From: Variovorax paradoxus
GTDB taxonomy: Bacteria > Pseudomonadota > Gammaproteobacteria > Burkholderiales > Burkholderiaceae_C
Reading direction: 5' to 3'
NCBI RefSeq assembly: GCF_030815855.1
Contig: NZ_JAUSXG010000001.1
Span: 2,604,001-2,668,000 of the forward strand
DNA: 64,000 bases
The notes beneath the pieces are model-generated. The model had not been told where the DNA came from. It was given only the letters and a program-made list of their open reading frames with translations, and did not search any database. Each line of letters starts with the position of its first letter. The first letter of the stretch is position 1. The position numbers and the translations under genes were made by a program. Shown piece after piece: positions 46,592-58,570 of this stretch.

Positions 46592-47239
46592 ATGACGCTC
46601 GCCACCGCCCTGCTGTTCTCCATCGTGGCGCTGGCCGCCATCGCCACGCCCGGGCCAACCGTGCTGCTGGCACTGAGCAACGGCTCGCGACGCGGCGTGC
46701 GCGGTGCGCTGCCGGGCATCCTGGGGGCCGTGCTGTCCGACTTCGTGCTGGTCGGCGCGGTGGCGCTGGGCCTGGGCGCGCTGCTGGCCGCCTCGGAGTT
46801 CTGGTTCTCCATGCTCAAGTGGGTGGGCGCCGTGTACCTCGCCTGGCTGGGCATTCGCATGCTGCGCTCCAAGGGCGGCAGCTTCGACGCGCCGCGCGCC
46901 GATGCTGGCGAGCCCGTTGCGGGCATGCCCAAGGAAGGCCGCAAGGTTTTTCTCAAGTCGTTCCTGGTCGCGGTGACCAACCCCAAGGGCTACCTGTTCT
47001 GCTCGGCGCTGATGCCGCAGTTCATCGACCCGGCGGCCGCCCAAGGCATGCAGTACGCCATCATCTCCGTGCTGTTCGCGTCGCTCGATGCAGCCGTCAT
47101 GCTGGTCTATGCCTTCGTCGGCGCGCGGGCAATGCGACTGCTGACAGCCGCCGCCGCCCGCTGGATCGACCGCACCTGCGGCGCGATGCTGCTGGCGCTG
47201 GCCGGCTCGCTGGCGTTCTACCGGCGCAGCGGGACCTGA
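46592..47239 (+). CDS. LysE/RhtB-family amino acid exporter
   Basis: 215 residues with about six hydrophobic segments. The family signature at the N-terminus is ATPGPTVLLALSNGSRRGVRG, and FLVAVTNPKGYLF marks the middle. Exports an amino acid; lysine or arginine are plausible given argA and the dap genes on either side, but substrate is not determined. 30 nt after argA. Confidence 0.92.
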   Translation: MTLATALLFSIVALAAIATPGPTVLLALSNGSRRGVRGALPGILGAVLSDFVLVGAVALGLGALLAASEFWFSMLKWVGAVYLAWLGIRMLRSKGGSFDAPRADAGEPVAGMPKEGRKVFLKSFLVAVTNPKGYLFCSALMPQFIDPAAAQGMQYAIISVLFASLDAAVMLVYAFVGARAMRLLTAAAARWIDRTCGAMLLALAGSLAFYRRSGT

Positions 47240-47273
47240 GCGGCCGGCGACCTGTCGCCGATAATCGCTCTCC

Positions 47274-48494
47274 ATGAATCCCCTGCTTTCCAAGCTTCAG
47301 CCCTACCCCTTCGAGCGGCTGCGGCTCTTGTTCGAGGGCGTCACGCCCAACCCCGATTTCGCGCCCGTCAGCCTGGGCATCGGCGAGCCCAAGCACGCCA
47401 CGCCCGAGTTCATCAAGGAGGCGCTGGCGGCCAGCATGGCCACGCTGGCGGCCTACCCCGCCACGGCCGGCAACCTGAAGCTGCGCACCGCTTTTACCGA
47501 TTGGCTGCAGCGCCGCTACGCACTGCGACTGGATCCGGCCACGCAGGTGCTGCCGGTCAACGGCTCGCGCGAGGCGCTGTTCTCATTGGCGCAAACGGTG
47601 GTCGACGCCAGCAAATCCCCCGCGCCGATCGTGGTTTCGCCCAATCCGTTCTATCAAATCTACGAAGGCGCGGCCCTGCTCTCGGGCGCCGAGCCGTACT
47701 ACGTGCCGAGCGTGCCGTCGCGCAATTTCGCGGTCGACTGGGACAGCGTGCCAAAGGCCGTCTGGGAACGCACGCAACTGGTGTTCGTCTGCTCGCCCGG
47801 CAACCCGACCGGCGCCGTGATGGCGCAGGACGAATGGAAGAAACTCTTTGCGTTGTCCGATCGCTTCGGTTTCGTGATTGCGGCCGACGAGTGCTACAGC
47901 GAGATCTACTTCCGCGAGGAGCCTCCGCTCAGCGGGCTGGAAGCCGCCGCCAAGCTGGGCCGAAGCGACTTCAGGAACCTGATTGCGCTCACCTCGCTGT
48001 CCAAGCGCAGCAATGTGCCGGGCCTGCGCAGCGGTTTCGTGGCGGGCGACGCCGCCATCATCAAGAGCTTTCTGCTCTACCGCACCTACCACGGCAGCGC
48101 CATGAGCGGCACCGTGGCCGCCGCCAGCATCGCGGCCTGGGGCGATGAAACCCACGTGATCGAGAACCGCGCCAAGTACCGCGCCAAGTTCGCCGCCGTG
48201 ACGCCCCTGCTCGAACCGGTGCTCGACGTGCGCCTGCCCGATGCCAGCTTCTACCTCTGGGCGGGGGTGCCCGAAGTGTGGGCTGGCGACGACGAATCCT
48301 TCGCCCGCGCGCTCTACGCTCAATACAATGTTACGGTTTTGCCGGGGAGCTATCTGGCGCGCGACACGGCGCACAGCCCCAACCCCGGCCGCGGACGGAT
48401 TCGCATGGCGCTGGTGGCCGAAACGGCCGAATGCGTGGAAGCCGCCGAACGCATCGTCCGCTTCGTCCGATCCGGCGCAAAAGGCCAGCGCTGA
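47274..48494 (+). CDS. dapC: Succinyldiaminopimelate transaminase
   Basis: 406 residues, fold-type I aminotransferase with PLP lysine K244 in [11 protein letters not shown] and the NPTG motif at 177-180. Converts N-succinyl-2-amino-6-ketopimelate to N-succinyl-LL-diaminopimelate in lysine and peptidoglycan precursor synthesis. Followed by dapD and, two genes on, dapE, which gives three of the succinylase-pathway enzymes together. A GATAAT box (47260-47265) is only 8 nt before the ATG, so the leader would be very short if it is used. Confidence 0.94.
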   Translation: MNPLLSKLQPYPFERLRLLFEGVTPNPDFAPVSLGIGEPKHATPEFIKEALAASMATLAAYPATAGNLKLRTAFTDWLQRRYALRLDPATQVLPVNGSREALFSLAQTVVDASKSPAPIVVSPNPFYQIYEGAALLSGAEPYYVPSVPSRNFAVDWDSVPKAVWERTQLVFVCSPGNPTGAVMAQDEWKKLFALSDRFGFVIAADECYSEIYFREEPPLSGLEAAAKLGRSDFRNLIALTSLSKRSNVPGLRSGFVAGDAAIIKSFLLYRTYHGSAMSGTVAAASIAAWGDETHVIENRAKYRAKFAAVTPLLEPVLDVRLPDASFYLWAGVPEVWAGDDESFARALYAQYNVTVLPGSYLARDTAHSPNPGRGRIRMALVAETAECVEAAERIVRFVRSGAKGQR

Positions 48495-48538
48495 ACCGCT
48501 GCTTTTCCGGCCCCTATTTTTTACCCGAGACTCTCTCC

Positions 48539-49372
<834 letters not shown>

Positions 49373-49430
49373 TCGACAGGCCCCTGCCTTTGTCCCGTTA
49401 GAAAACAACAGCACCCGAGGAGAGAGACCG

Positions 49431-50579
49431 ATGAACATGATGGAGCGAATTCTTCGTTTGATGGCCGAGCGCAAGGCCTCCGACATCTACCTCTCGGCCC
49501 ACTCCCCGGTGCTGATCCGCATGAACGGCACCTGCGTGCCGATCAACGCGCAGGTGCTTCCCGCCACCGCGCCGCTCGCGCTGCTGGCCGAAGTGGTGCC
49601 CGAAGCCCGCATCCAGGAACTGGAAAGAACGGGCGAACTCAACATGGCCGTGATGCTCGAGGGCGCCGGCAACTACCGCATCAGCGCCATGCGCCAGCGC
49701 GGCAGCTATGCGGTGGTGGTGCGGCACATCGCCTCGACCATTCCGAGCTTTGCCGACCTGAACCTGCCCGACATTCTCAAGACGCTGATCATGGAGAAGC
49801 GCGGCCTGATCCTGATGGTCGGCGCCACCGGCGCGGGCAAGACCACCACGCTGGCTTCGATGCTCGACTACCGCAACGAGCACGCCACGGGCCACATCCT
49901 CACGGTGGAAGAACCCATCGAGTTCACCTACACCAACAAGAAGTCGCTGGTGAACCAGCGCGACGTGGGCAGCGACACCGAGTCGCTGCAGGTTGCGCTC
50001 AAGAACGCGCTGCGCCAGGCGCCCGACGTGATCCAGATCGGCGAAATCCGCGACCGCGAAACCATGACCGCGGCCATTGCCTATGCGCAATCGGGCCACC
50101 TGTGCGTCGCCACGCTGCATGCCAACAACAGCTACCGCGCGCTCAACCGCATCCTGAGCTTCTTCCCGGTCGAGGTGCGCCCCACGCTGCTGGGCGACCT
50201 GGGCTCGGCCCTGCGCGCCGTCGTGTCGCAGCGGCTGCTGCGCACGCCCACCGGCGGCCGCGTGCCGGCGCTCGAGGTCATGCTCAACACGGCCCTGGTG
50301 GCCGAGCTGATCGAAAAAGGCGATTTCTCCGCGGTCAAGGAAGCCATGGAGCAGTCGATGGCCGAAGGCTCGCAGACCTTCGAGGAAGACATTGCCCGGC
50401 TCATCACCGAAGAGCGCGTGACGCGCGAAGAAGGCTTGGCCCAGTCCGACTCGCCGACCAACCTGATGTGGCGGCTGCAAAACCGCGCCGCGCCCAAGCC
50501 GAAGGTGGACGACCGCCACCTGACGGACCAGGTCGACGAGCCCACCTTCACCGACATCACGCTCGACGTGAAGTTCTGA
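49431..50579 (+). CDS. PilT/PilU-family pilus retraction ATPase
   Basis: 382 residues: PAS-like N-terminal domain (about 1-100, starting [20 protein letters not shown]) and a RecA-like ATPase with Walker [11 protein letters not shown] (about 131-140), Asp box ([11 protein letters not shown]), Walker B-like IGEIRDRET and the His box ATLHANNS. Length and C-terminal tail fit PilU more than PilT. It sits between dapD and dapE with no other pilus gene in the window, so it must act with an unlinked type IV pilus machine. GAGGAGAGAG precedes the ATG. Confidence 0.9.
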   Translation: MNMMERILRLMAERKASDIYLSAHSPVLIRMNGTCVPINAQVLPATAPLALLAEVVPEARIQELERTGELNMAVMLEGAGNYRISAMRQRGSYAVVVRHIASTIPSFADLNLPDILKTLIMEKRGLILMVGATGAGKTTTLASMLDYRNEHATGHILTVEEPIEFTYTNKKSLVNQRDVGSDTESLQVALKNALRQAPDVIQIGEIRDRETMTAAIAYAQSGHLCVATLHANNSYRALNRILSFFPVEVRPTLLGDLGSALRAVVSQRLLRTPTGGRVPALEVMLNTALVAELIEKGDFSAVKEAMEQSMAEGSQTFEEDIARLITEERVTREEGLAQSDSPTNLMWRLQNRAAPKPKVDDRHLTDQVDEPTFTDITLDVKF

Positions 50580-50607
50580 CCGACCCAGCCCCCTGGCTTT
50601 TTATCTG

Positions 50608-51783
50608 ATGTCCCGTACGCTCCAGCTCGCCGAACAACTCATCTCGCGCCCCTCCGTCACTCCCGAGGACGCGGGTTGCCAGCAGATCATCGGCGAACGG
50701 CTGGCGCCACTGGGCTTCACGCTCGAAACCATCGAGAGCGGTCCGGACGACTTTCGTGTGACCAACCTGTGGGCGGTGCGCCGCCCCGCAGGCGCCGCGG
50801 CAACCAAGACGCTGGTGTTTGCAGGCCACACCGACGTGGTGCCCACCGGCCCGATCGAGCAATGGACCAGCCATCCGTTCACGCCCACGCACCGGGGCGG
50901 CAAGCTCTACGGCCGCGGCGCGTGCGACATGAAGGCCTCGGTTGCCGCCTTCGTGGTGTCGATCGAAGAGTTCCTCAAGGCCACGCCCGACCCGAAGCTC
51001 ACGCTCGCGCTGCTGCTCACCAGCGATGAAGAAGGCCCGGGTGTCGACGGCACCGTCATCGTCTGCAACGCACTGGCCGCGCGCGGCGAAGTCATCGACT
51101 ATTGCATCGTCGGCGAGCCCACCGCCGTCCAGCGCTGCGGCGACATGATCAAGAACGGCCGCCGCGGCACCATGAGCGGCAAGCTCACGGTCAACGGCGT
51201 GCAAGGGCACATCGCCTATCCGCACCTCGCCAACAACCCCGTGCACTCGGTGGCGCCTGCGCTGGCCGAACTCGTGACCATCAACGCGGCCGGCGGCTGG
51301 GACGCGGGCAGTGCCTGGTTCCAGCCGACCAGCTGGCAGATCAGCAATTTTCACTCGGGCACCGGCGCGAGCAACGTGATTCCGGGTAGCGCGGTCATCG
51401 ATTTCAACTTCCGCTTCTCAACCGAATCGACGCCCGAGTCATTGCAAAAGCGCGTGCATGCGGTGCTCGATGCACACGGCGTCGACTACTCGCTGGCCTG
51501 GACCATCGGCGGCCTGCCCTTTCTCACGACACCGGGCGAACTGGTGGCGTCGGTGCAGGCGGCCATTGCCGATGAAACCGGCATCGCCACCGAGCTCTCG
51601 ACCAGCGGCGGCACCAGCGACGCGCGCTTCATCGCCAAGATCTGCAAGCAGGTGGTCGAGCTCGGCCCGGTCAACGCCAGCATCCACAAGATCGACGAAC
51701 ACATCGACGTGGCCGAGATCGAGACGCTGAAGAACATCTACAAGCGCACGCTGGAGCGGCTCGAAGCGTCGCTGGCCCGATGA
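50608..51783 (+). CDS. dapE: Succinyl-diaminopimelate desuccinylase
   Basis: 391 residues, M20 metallopeptidase family. Metal-site motifs are [18 protein letters not shown] and [11 protein letters not shown], with the C-terminal HKIDEHI histidine. Hydrolyses succinyl-diaminopimelate to LL-diaminopimelate, completing the path started by DapD and DapC. It follows the PilU-like gene by 28 nt. Confidence 0.96.
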   Translation: MSRTLQLAEQLISRPSVTPEDAGCQQIIGERLAPLGFTLETIESGPDDFRVTNLWAVRRPAGAAATKTLVFAGHTDVVPTGPIEQWTSHPFTPTHRGGKLYGRGACDMKASVAAFVVSIEEFLKATPDPKLTLALLLTSDEEGPGVDGTVIVCNALAARGEVIDYCIVGEPTAVQRCGDMIKNGRRGTMSGKLTVNGVQGHIAYPHLANNPVHSVAPALAELVTINAAGGWDAGSAWFQPTSWQISNFHSGTGASNVIPGSAVIDFNFRFSTESTPESLQKRVHAVLDAHGVDYSLAWTIGGLPFLTTPGELVASVQAAIADETGIATELSTSGGTSDARFIAKICKQVVELGPVNASIHKIDEHIDVAEIETLKNIYKRTLERLEASLAR

Positions 51784-51844
51784 GCGCCGCGCCGGGCCGC
51801 CCCAAGCAAGCTCGCACCGCAGCGCGAAGCGCGGAGGTTATTCA

Positions 51845-52726
51845 ATGAGCACGGTCATCGAACTGATCGAAGCCGGCGCCAAGCGGCTGGAAGAAGCCGG
51901 CGTCGCGTTCGGCCACGGCACCGCCAACGCGTTCGACGAAGCGGCATGGCTCGTGCTGTGGCGCCTGAAGCTGCCGCTCGACGACATCGATGCGGCGGCC
52001 GATACACCCGTTTCGCCGGCCGACGCCGACAAGGTCGCAGCACTGCTGGACGAGCGCATCGCCACCCGCAAGCCTGCGGCGTATCTCACCAAGGAAGCCT
52101 GGCTGCAGGGCGTGCCGTTCTACGTGGACGAGCGCGCCATCGTGCCGCGCAGTTTCATCGCCGAGCTGATTGCCGACGGCAGCATCGACTACTGGCTCGG
52201 CGAGCACACGCAGCGCGTGCTCGACCTGTGCACCGGCAATGGCAGCCTCGCCGTGCTCGCGGCCATGACCTATCCGGACATCACGGTGGATGCCGCCGAT
52301 CTGTCGACCCCGGCGCTCGAGGTGGCCGCGATCAACGTCACCCGGCACCAGCTGGACGCCCGCGTCAGGCTCATCGAATCCGACGGCCTGGCCAACCTGC
52401 CCGGCCCCTACGACCTGGTGCTGTGCAACCCGCCCTACGTGAACAGCGCGAGCATGGCCGCGCTGCCCGCCGAATACCTCGCCGAGCCCGAACTGGCGCT
52501 GGCCGGCGGCGCCGACGGCATGGACTTCGTCCGCCGGTTATTCGCCGATGCGCCTTCCCGCATGAGCGAGCAGGCGGTGCTGGTGCTTGAAATCGGCAAT
52601 GAGCGCGACCACTTCGAGGCCGCCTTCCCGCAGCTCGAAGTCGTGTGGCTGGAAACCTCCGCAGGCGAAGACCAGGTCTTGCTCGTGACCCGAACCGCAC
52701 TGCTCGCGGGCGCCGGCGCGCGTTAG
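51845..52726 (+). CDS. prmB: 50S ribosomal protein L3 glutamine methyltransferase
   Basis: 293 residues, class I SAM-dependent methyltransferase of the PrmB/HemK group: SAM motif LDLCTGNGSLAVLAA and catalytic NPPY at LVLCNPPYVN. Methylates a glutamine of ribosomal protein L3. PrmB is preferred over PrmC from the YVDERAIVPRSFIAELI segment and the length. GGAG lies upstream of the ATG; 61 nt after dapE. Confidence 0.92.
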   Translation: MSTVIELIEAGAKRLEEAGVAFGHGTANAFDEAAWLVLWRLKLPLDDIDAAADTPVSPADADKVAALLDERIATRKPAAYLTKEAWLQGVPFYVDERAIVPRSFIAELIADGSIDYWLGEHTQRVLDLCTGNGSLAVLAAMTYPDITVDAADLSTPALEVAAINVTRHQLDARVRLIESDGLANLPGPYDLVLCNPPYVNSASMAALPAEYLAEPELALAGGADGMDFVRRLFADAPSRMSEQAVLVLEIGNERDHFEAAFPQLEVVWLETSAGEDQVLLVTRTALLAGAGAR

Positions 52727-52766
52727 CTGCGACCGCCCAGTCCTTTCTCCCCTTCCGCCGCTTTCT

Positions 52767-52793
52767 CGCAGCCAAGGCTGCGGCGCTCCTTTT
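52767..52793 (+). terminator. Possible weak terminator after prmB
   Basis: CGCAGC and GCTGCG arms (52767-52772, 52777-52782) form a short stem with a CAAG loop, followed 6 nt later by CCTTTT. The stem-to-T distance is long, so function is doubtful. Confidence 0.3.
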
Positions 52794-52875
52794 ATCGGGG
52801 CGGCGTCCCCATTTGCCCCTTCGCGCCAAGCCGCCACGGGCCGGGCGGGATAATCGCCCCTACGGTTCCTATTTC

Positions 52876-54900
<2,025 letters not shown>

Positions 54901-54922
54901 ACCCGCAAAGGAGACATGCCGC

Positions 54923-55426
54923 ATGCCGTCCGCCATCGAACTGGCCCGGGGTGACGAAAAGCTGATTGCGGCGGTCCACCGCAGCCGCCGGCTGATCGGA
55001 CGCAAGGCGCTGATGGCCGCGGCCGCCAGTGCCATTCCGCTTCCCGGCATCGACTGGGCGGCCGATGCGGCCCTGCTCTCGCGGCTGGTGCCGCAGATCA
55101 GCGCCGAGTTCGGCCTTTCGGTCACGCAGGTGGAAAAGCTCGCGCCGCACCAGCGCGAGCGCATCCAGAAGGCAGCCACCACGGTCGGCGCGTTGCTGGT
55201 CGGCCGGCTCGTGACGCGCGATTTGCTGATCAGGCTCGCCCGGCACGCCGGCGTGAAGCTCACGGCCAAGCAGGCGGCCAAGTACGTGCCGATTGCCGGG
55301 CAGATCGTTTCCGCCGCGCTCGGCTATGCAGCCTTGCGCGCCTTGGGCGAACAGCACATCAAGGACTGCGTGCGCGTCAGCGCGACCCTCGCCTTATTGC
55401 CTCCCGAACCGCCCGCGCCCGCCTGA
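54923..55426 (+). CDS. Hypothetical DUF697/YcjF-like protein
   Basis: 167 residues. A short N-terminal helix (RSRRLIGRKALMAAAASAIPLPGIDWAAD) and two weakly hydrophobic Ala/Gly/Leu stretches (about 88-105 and 125-145) around AKYVPIAGQ give it the look of DUF697/EcsC-type membrane-associated proteins; the assignment is tentative. AAAGGAG ends 9 nt before the ATG at 54923, which sets the start; an ATG 8 nt earlier is out of frame. It follows the ABC-F gene by 22 nt and overlaps the convergent small membrane protein gene by 50 nt. Confidence 0.75.
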   Translation: MPSAIELARGDEKLIAAVHRSRRLIGRKALMAAAASAIPLPGIDWAADAALLSRLVPQISAEFGLSVTQVEKLAPHQRERIQKAATTVGALLVGRLVTRDLLIRLARHAGVKLTAKQAAKYVPIAGQIVSAALGYAALRALGEQHIKDCVRVSATLALLPPEPPAPA

Positions 55427-55652
55427 ACGCGCAGTCGTCGAACAGCGCAATGCTCACGCAGGCGGCGGTCACCAGGCCGGAAATCGCCAAGCCGCCCAGG
55501 CCATAGTCGCGCAGGCGAAATCCGTAGAACAGCGCAGCGGCCGACAGCAGCGCCAAGAGCGCGCAGAGCGCGCGGTCGACCCACAGGCCTCCAATCGGCT
55601 TTTGCGTCGGCGTTGCGGCCTTCGGCGCCAGCACCAGCTTGCGTGGTTTCAT
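55377..55652 (-). CDS. Small two-helix membrane protein, unknown function
   Basis: 91 residues: a basic N-terminus, two hydrophobic helices (about 28-45, LCALLALLSAAALFYGF; about 50-70, LGGLAISGLVTAACVSIAL), then an Arg-rich tail. No family recognised. It is divergent from the S24 repressor gene and shares the 68-bp region containing a symmetric site, so it is a candidate target of that repressor. Its 3' end overlaps the convergent gene by 50 nt. AAAGGGAG lies 5-12 nt ahead of the ATG on the minus strand. Confidence 0.68.
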   Translation of the reverse strand: MKPRKLVLAPKAATPTQKPIGGLWVDRALCALLALLSAAALFYGFRLRDYGLGGLAISGLVTAACVSIALFDDCAFRRARAVREAIRRGSR

Positions 55653-55666
55653 GGCAAATACTCCCT

Positions 55667-55693
55667 TTCAACTATTCTAAAGTCCAAGTTGAA
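55667..55693. promoter_or_regulatory. Putative S24-repressor operator
   Basis: TTCAACT (55667-55673) and AGTTGAA (55687-55693) form a 27-bp symmetric site with a 13-bp AT-rich centre, in the divergent region between the small membrane protein and the repressor gene. The palindrome GAATATTC (55691-55698) overlaps its right end. Size and symmetry fit a CI/LexA-like dimer site; binding is inferred. Confidence 0.55.
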
Positions 55694-55720
55694 TATTCGC
55701 CTGCGCTTAAATCTGCGCCC

Positions 55721-56437
55721 ATGGAGACTATTGCAGCGCGTGCACTGGCAGCACGCAAATACGCCAAGATGACCCAGAAGCAGGCGGAAGCCGCTTCGGG
55801 CGTCAAGCAGTCGAACATTTCCAAGATTGAACGCGGCGACACCGGCCGATCGATGGGCCTGCTCGCCCTGGCACGCGCTTATCGCGTCGACCCCAACTGG
55901 CTCGACACCGGCGACGGCCCGGCTCCGTGGGACAAGGTGCAGGTACGCCCGGCGCGCGACAACGCCAACGAACCTCCTGGCCCCTACCGGGTCACGCGCA
56001 CGCCGCCGTCGAGCCCTTCGTTCAGCCCGGGCACGCCCGGCACGGTACCGCTCATTGCCTGGACGCAGGCTGCATCCTGGAACAGCGCCGCGCGGGAAGC
56101 GATTCAGGCCGAGCGGTGGATTCCGTGCGTGGCGCATCACAGCGCCGGCAACACCTACGCGCTGCGCGTGCGCGGCGACAGCATGACCGCGCCGAGCGGG
56201 CACATGAAGAGCTATCCCGCGGAATCGATCATCTTCGTCGACACGCTGCAAACAACGCCCGCCGATGGCGAACGCGTCATCGCCAGGCTCGAGGCGAGCA
56301 ACGAGGTCACGTTCAAGGTCTTCAAGGAAGAAGACGGCCGCCGCTGGCTGCTGCCGTTGAACCCCAAGCACGAGCCCATCCGCATGGCATTCACCGTGCT
56401 TGGCACCGTCGTCGGCAAGTGGGAAGACGAGGATTGA
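55721..56437 (+). CDS. LexA/CI-like repressor (HTH plus S24 peptidase domain)
   Basis: 238 residues. An XRE-type helix-turn-helix (about 12-55: MTQKQAEAASGVKQSNISKIERG), a Pro/Ser-rich linker (about 85-108), then a LexA/UmuD-like S24 domain with serine S154 in VRGDSM and lysine K199 in VTFK. Prophage repressors of this type cut themselves on RecA filaments after DNA damage; here no Ala-Gly cleavage pair is evident before the S24 domain, so self-cleavage is uncertain. No phage structural or integrase gene is nearby, so it is either a phage remnant or a domesticated stress regulator. Confidence 0.9.
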   Translation: METIAARALAARKYAKMTQKQAEAASGVKQSNISKIERGDTGRSMGLLALARAYRVDPNWLDTGDGPAPWDKVQVRPARDNANEPPGPYRVTRTPPSSPSFSPGTPGTVPLIAWTQAASWNSAAREAIQAERWIPCVAHHSAGNTYALRVRGDSMTAPSGHMKSYPAESIIFVDTLQTTPADGERVIARLEASNEVTFKVFKEEDGRRWLLPLNPKHEPIRMAFTVLGTVVGKWEDED

Positions 56438-56548
56438 GGGATCCAGTTTCAAGTCAGGTTGCATGCAGGTTCACAAGACATAGTCAAGGCTCTTTCTCCC
56501 TGTGGCCTGCACCCTCTCTGATCCTCCCTCCTCCAGCAGGTCACTTTC

Positions 56549-56577
56549 CAGCCCGCCCTAGCGCGGGCTGTTTTTTT
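56549..56577 (+). terminator. Rho-independent terminator after the S24 repressor
   Basis: CAGCCCGC (56549-56556) and GCGGGCTG (56563-56570) with a 6-nt loop, followed by seven T. Confidence 0.92.
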
Positions 56578-56612
56578 GCTCCGATGCACCCGTCTCGCGC
56601 CATGCCGAAACA

Positions 56613-56634
56613 CGCTAGCTGCTAGCGCGTTTTT
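56613..56634 (+). terminator. Second hairpin with T-run before ligI
   Basis: CGCTAG (56613-56618) and CTAGCG (56622-56627) with a CTG loop, followed by CG and five T. It lies 43 nt after the first terminator and may reinforce it. The rest of 56438-56708 shows no gene. Confidence 0.6.
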
Positions 56635-56708
56635 GCACTCGCCGCGTGCTCGAATTTTGCGCAAGATACGGCGCTATGCAAACAGGACGCACCGCGATCG
56701 CCAGCACC

Positions 56709-57581
56709 ATGGACAAGGACTGGCTTTGTTTTCACCCCGCGCCATCGAAGCCGCGCTTCACTCCGCCGCCGGGTGCGGTGGACGCGCACTGCCACGTCTT
56801 CGGTCCCGCTGCCGCGTTCCCTTATGCGCCGGAACGCAAATACACGCCGTGCGACGCGTCGAAGGAACAGCTGTTCGCGCTGCGCGATCTGCTGGGCTTC
56901 GAGCGCAACGTGATCGTGCAGGCGACCTGCCACGGCAACGACAACCGCGCCCTGCTCGACGCCATTGCGCATGCCGACGGGCGCGCGCGCGGCGTGGCCT
57001 CGGTCGCGCCGGGCGTGAGCGACGCCGAACTTCGCCTCTTGCACGAAGCCGGCGTGCGCGGCGTGCGCTTCAACTTTCTCAAGCGGCTGGCCGACTTCAC
57101 GCCGCGCGAGGTGCTGATGAACATCGCCGAGCGCATTGCGCCGCTGGGCTGGCACGTGGTCGTGTATTTCGAAGCGCAGGACCTGCCCGAACTGTGGGAC
57201 TTCTTCACCCGCTTGCCGACCACCGTGGTGGTCGACCACATGGGCCGGCCCGACGTGCGCCAGCCGGTCGACGGACCGCAGTTCGAGCGCTTCGTGCGGC
57301 TGTTGCGCGAGCATTCGAATGTCTGGTCGAAGGTGAGCTGCCCCGAGCGCCTGTCGCTCTCCGGTCCGCCCGCTTACGACGACGTCGTTCCTTTCGCGCG
57401 CCGCCTGGTCGAGGAGTTTCCGGACCGCGTGCTGTGGGGCAGCGACTGGCCGCATCCCAACCTCAAGACGCACATGCCCGACGACGGCACGCTGGTCGAC
57501 ATGATTCCCCGCATCGCGCCGACGGAAGAACTTCAGCGCAAGTTGCTGGTGGACAACCCGATGCGGCTGTACTGGGCATAG
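56709..57581 (+). CDS. 2-pyrone-4,6-dicarboxylate hydrolase (LigI-type amidohydrolase)
   Basis: 290 residues, cog3618-type amidohydrolase closely resembling LigI of the protocatechuate 4,5-cleavage pathway. Active-site residues visible are H27 and H29 (DAHCHVFG), H177 (VVDHMGRPDVRQ) and D246 (WGSDWPHPN); PSKPR.TPPPGA..DAHCHVFGP and the C-terminal NPMRLYW also match. Opens the lactone PDC to 4-oxalomesaconate. Starts at 56676 and 56646 are possible, but the ATG at 56709 best fits the family length (293). The other pathway genes (ligAB, ligC, ligJ, ligK) are not in the window. Confidence 0.88.
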   Translation: MDKDWLCFHPAPSKPRFTPPPGAVDAHCHVFGPAAAFPYAPERKYTPCDASKEQLFALRDLLGFERNVIVQATCHGNDNRALLDAIAHADGRARGVASVAPGVSDAELRLLHEAGVRGVRFNFLKRLADFTPREVLMNIAERIAPLGWHVVVYFEAQDLPELWDFFTRLPTTVVVDHMGRPDVRQPVDGPQFERFVRLLREHSNVWSKVSCPERLSLSGPPAYDDVVPFARRLVEEFPDRVLWGSDWPHPNLKTHMPDDGTLVDMIPRIAPTEELQRKLLVDNPMRLYWA

Positions 57582-57625
57582 CGTCCGAGGTGCCTAAGGC
57601 GCGGGCAGCCCCTAGACTCCGCTCC

Positions 57626-58555
57626 ATGGATCTCAAGCAGCTGGAGTACTTCGTTCACGTCGCCGAGCTGGGGAGCTTCACCCGGGCTTCGATCGTGATC
57701 GACGTCGCACAGCCCGCGCTCAGCCGGCAGGTGCGCCAGCTCGAAGTGGAGCTGAGACAAAACCTTCTGACACGCAACGGCCGCGGCGTGACTCTCACCG
57801 ACGCAGGCAAGCTGCTGCTGGACCACGCCAGGGGCATCCTGCATCAGATCGAACGCGCCAAGGAAGACCTCGGCCTGTTGCGCGGTGCGCTGGCCGGCCG
57901 CGTTGCGGTCGGGTTGCCGCCCAGCATCGCGAAGCGCATCGCCGTGCCTTTGACCCGCGCCTTCCGCCAGCAGCTTCCCGATGCCAGCCTGTCGATCACC
58001 GAAGCGCTTTCAAGCGCTCTGCAGGAATCGGTGACCGCCGGCCGCATCGACCTGGCGCTGCTCTACAACCCGGCACCTTCCGCGGACATCGACAGCGTCG
58101 TCATCCTGGAAGAAGACCTGTACCTGGTCGGGCCGGCGCAGCCCGGCGGCAAGACCGGCGAAGCGGTTTCGTTGCGCGACGTGGCTTCGGCGCCGCTCGT
58201 GATCCCGACAAAGCCCAATTCGATTCGCATGCTGGTCGAAGCGGAGATGGCGAACATCGGATGCCGGCCCTCCATCTCGATGGAGATCGACGGGGTTGCA
58301 GCCATCCTCGACCTGGTGATCGAAGGCATGGGACTGGCTGTGCTGTCTTCGAACGCCATTCTTACCGCGCCCCGTCCGGAGGCTTTTGCCATCCGCCGGA
58401 TCGAGAGCCCGCCGCTGCGCAGCCGGCTCGCCCTTGCGCTGAGCTCTCAACGGCCGACCACCCTCACCCAGCAAGCCGTGCTCACGCTGATCCGCGAGGT
58501 GGTGACCCAGACGATGAGCAACCCACCGTCGCCCGCCAGGCCCGGCACCACCTGA
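57626..58555 (+). CDS. LysR-family regulator of the catabolic cluster
   Basis: 309 residues. N-terminal winged helix (about 1-60: MDLKQLEYFVHVAELGSFTRAS, QPALSRQVRQLE) and a LysR substrate-binding domain. The domain resembles the NAC/CbbR-like group more than CysB. It lies 44 nt after the PDC hydrolase on the same strand and is convergent with the TctC gene, so a role in aromatic or organic-acid catabolism is likely; the inducer is unknown. The ATG at 57626 begins the HTH directly. Confidence 0.92.
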   Translation: MDLKQLEYFVHVAELGSFTRASIVIDVAQPALSRQVRQLEVELRQNLLTRNGRGVTLTDAGKLLLDHARGILHQIERAKEDLGLLRGALAGRVAVGLPPSIAKRIAVPLTRAFRQQLPDASLSITEALSSALQESVTAGRIDLALLYNPAPSADIDSVVILEEDLYLVGPAQPGGKTGEAVSLRDVASAPLVIPTKPNSIRMLVEAEMANIGCRPSISMEIDGVAAILDLVIEGMGLAVLSSNAILTAPRPEAFAIRRIESPPLRSRLALALSSQRPTTLTQQAVLTLIREVVTQTMSNPPSPARPGTT

Positions 58556-58570
58556 CGGCCGGCCGGACGC

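Noticed and set aside
55721..56437. Prophage call around the S24 repressor
   Set aside because: No integrase, structural, lysis or replication gene flanks it; a single repressor is not enough.
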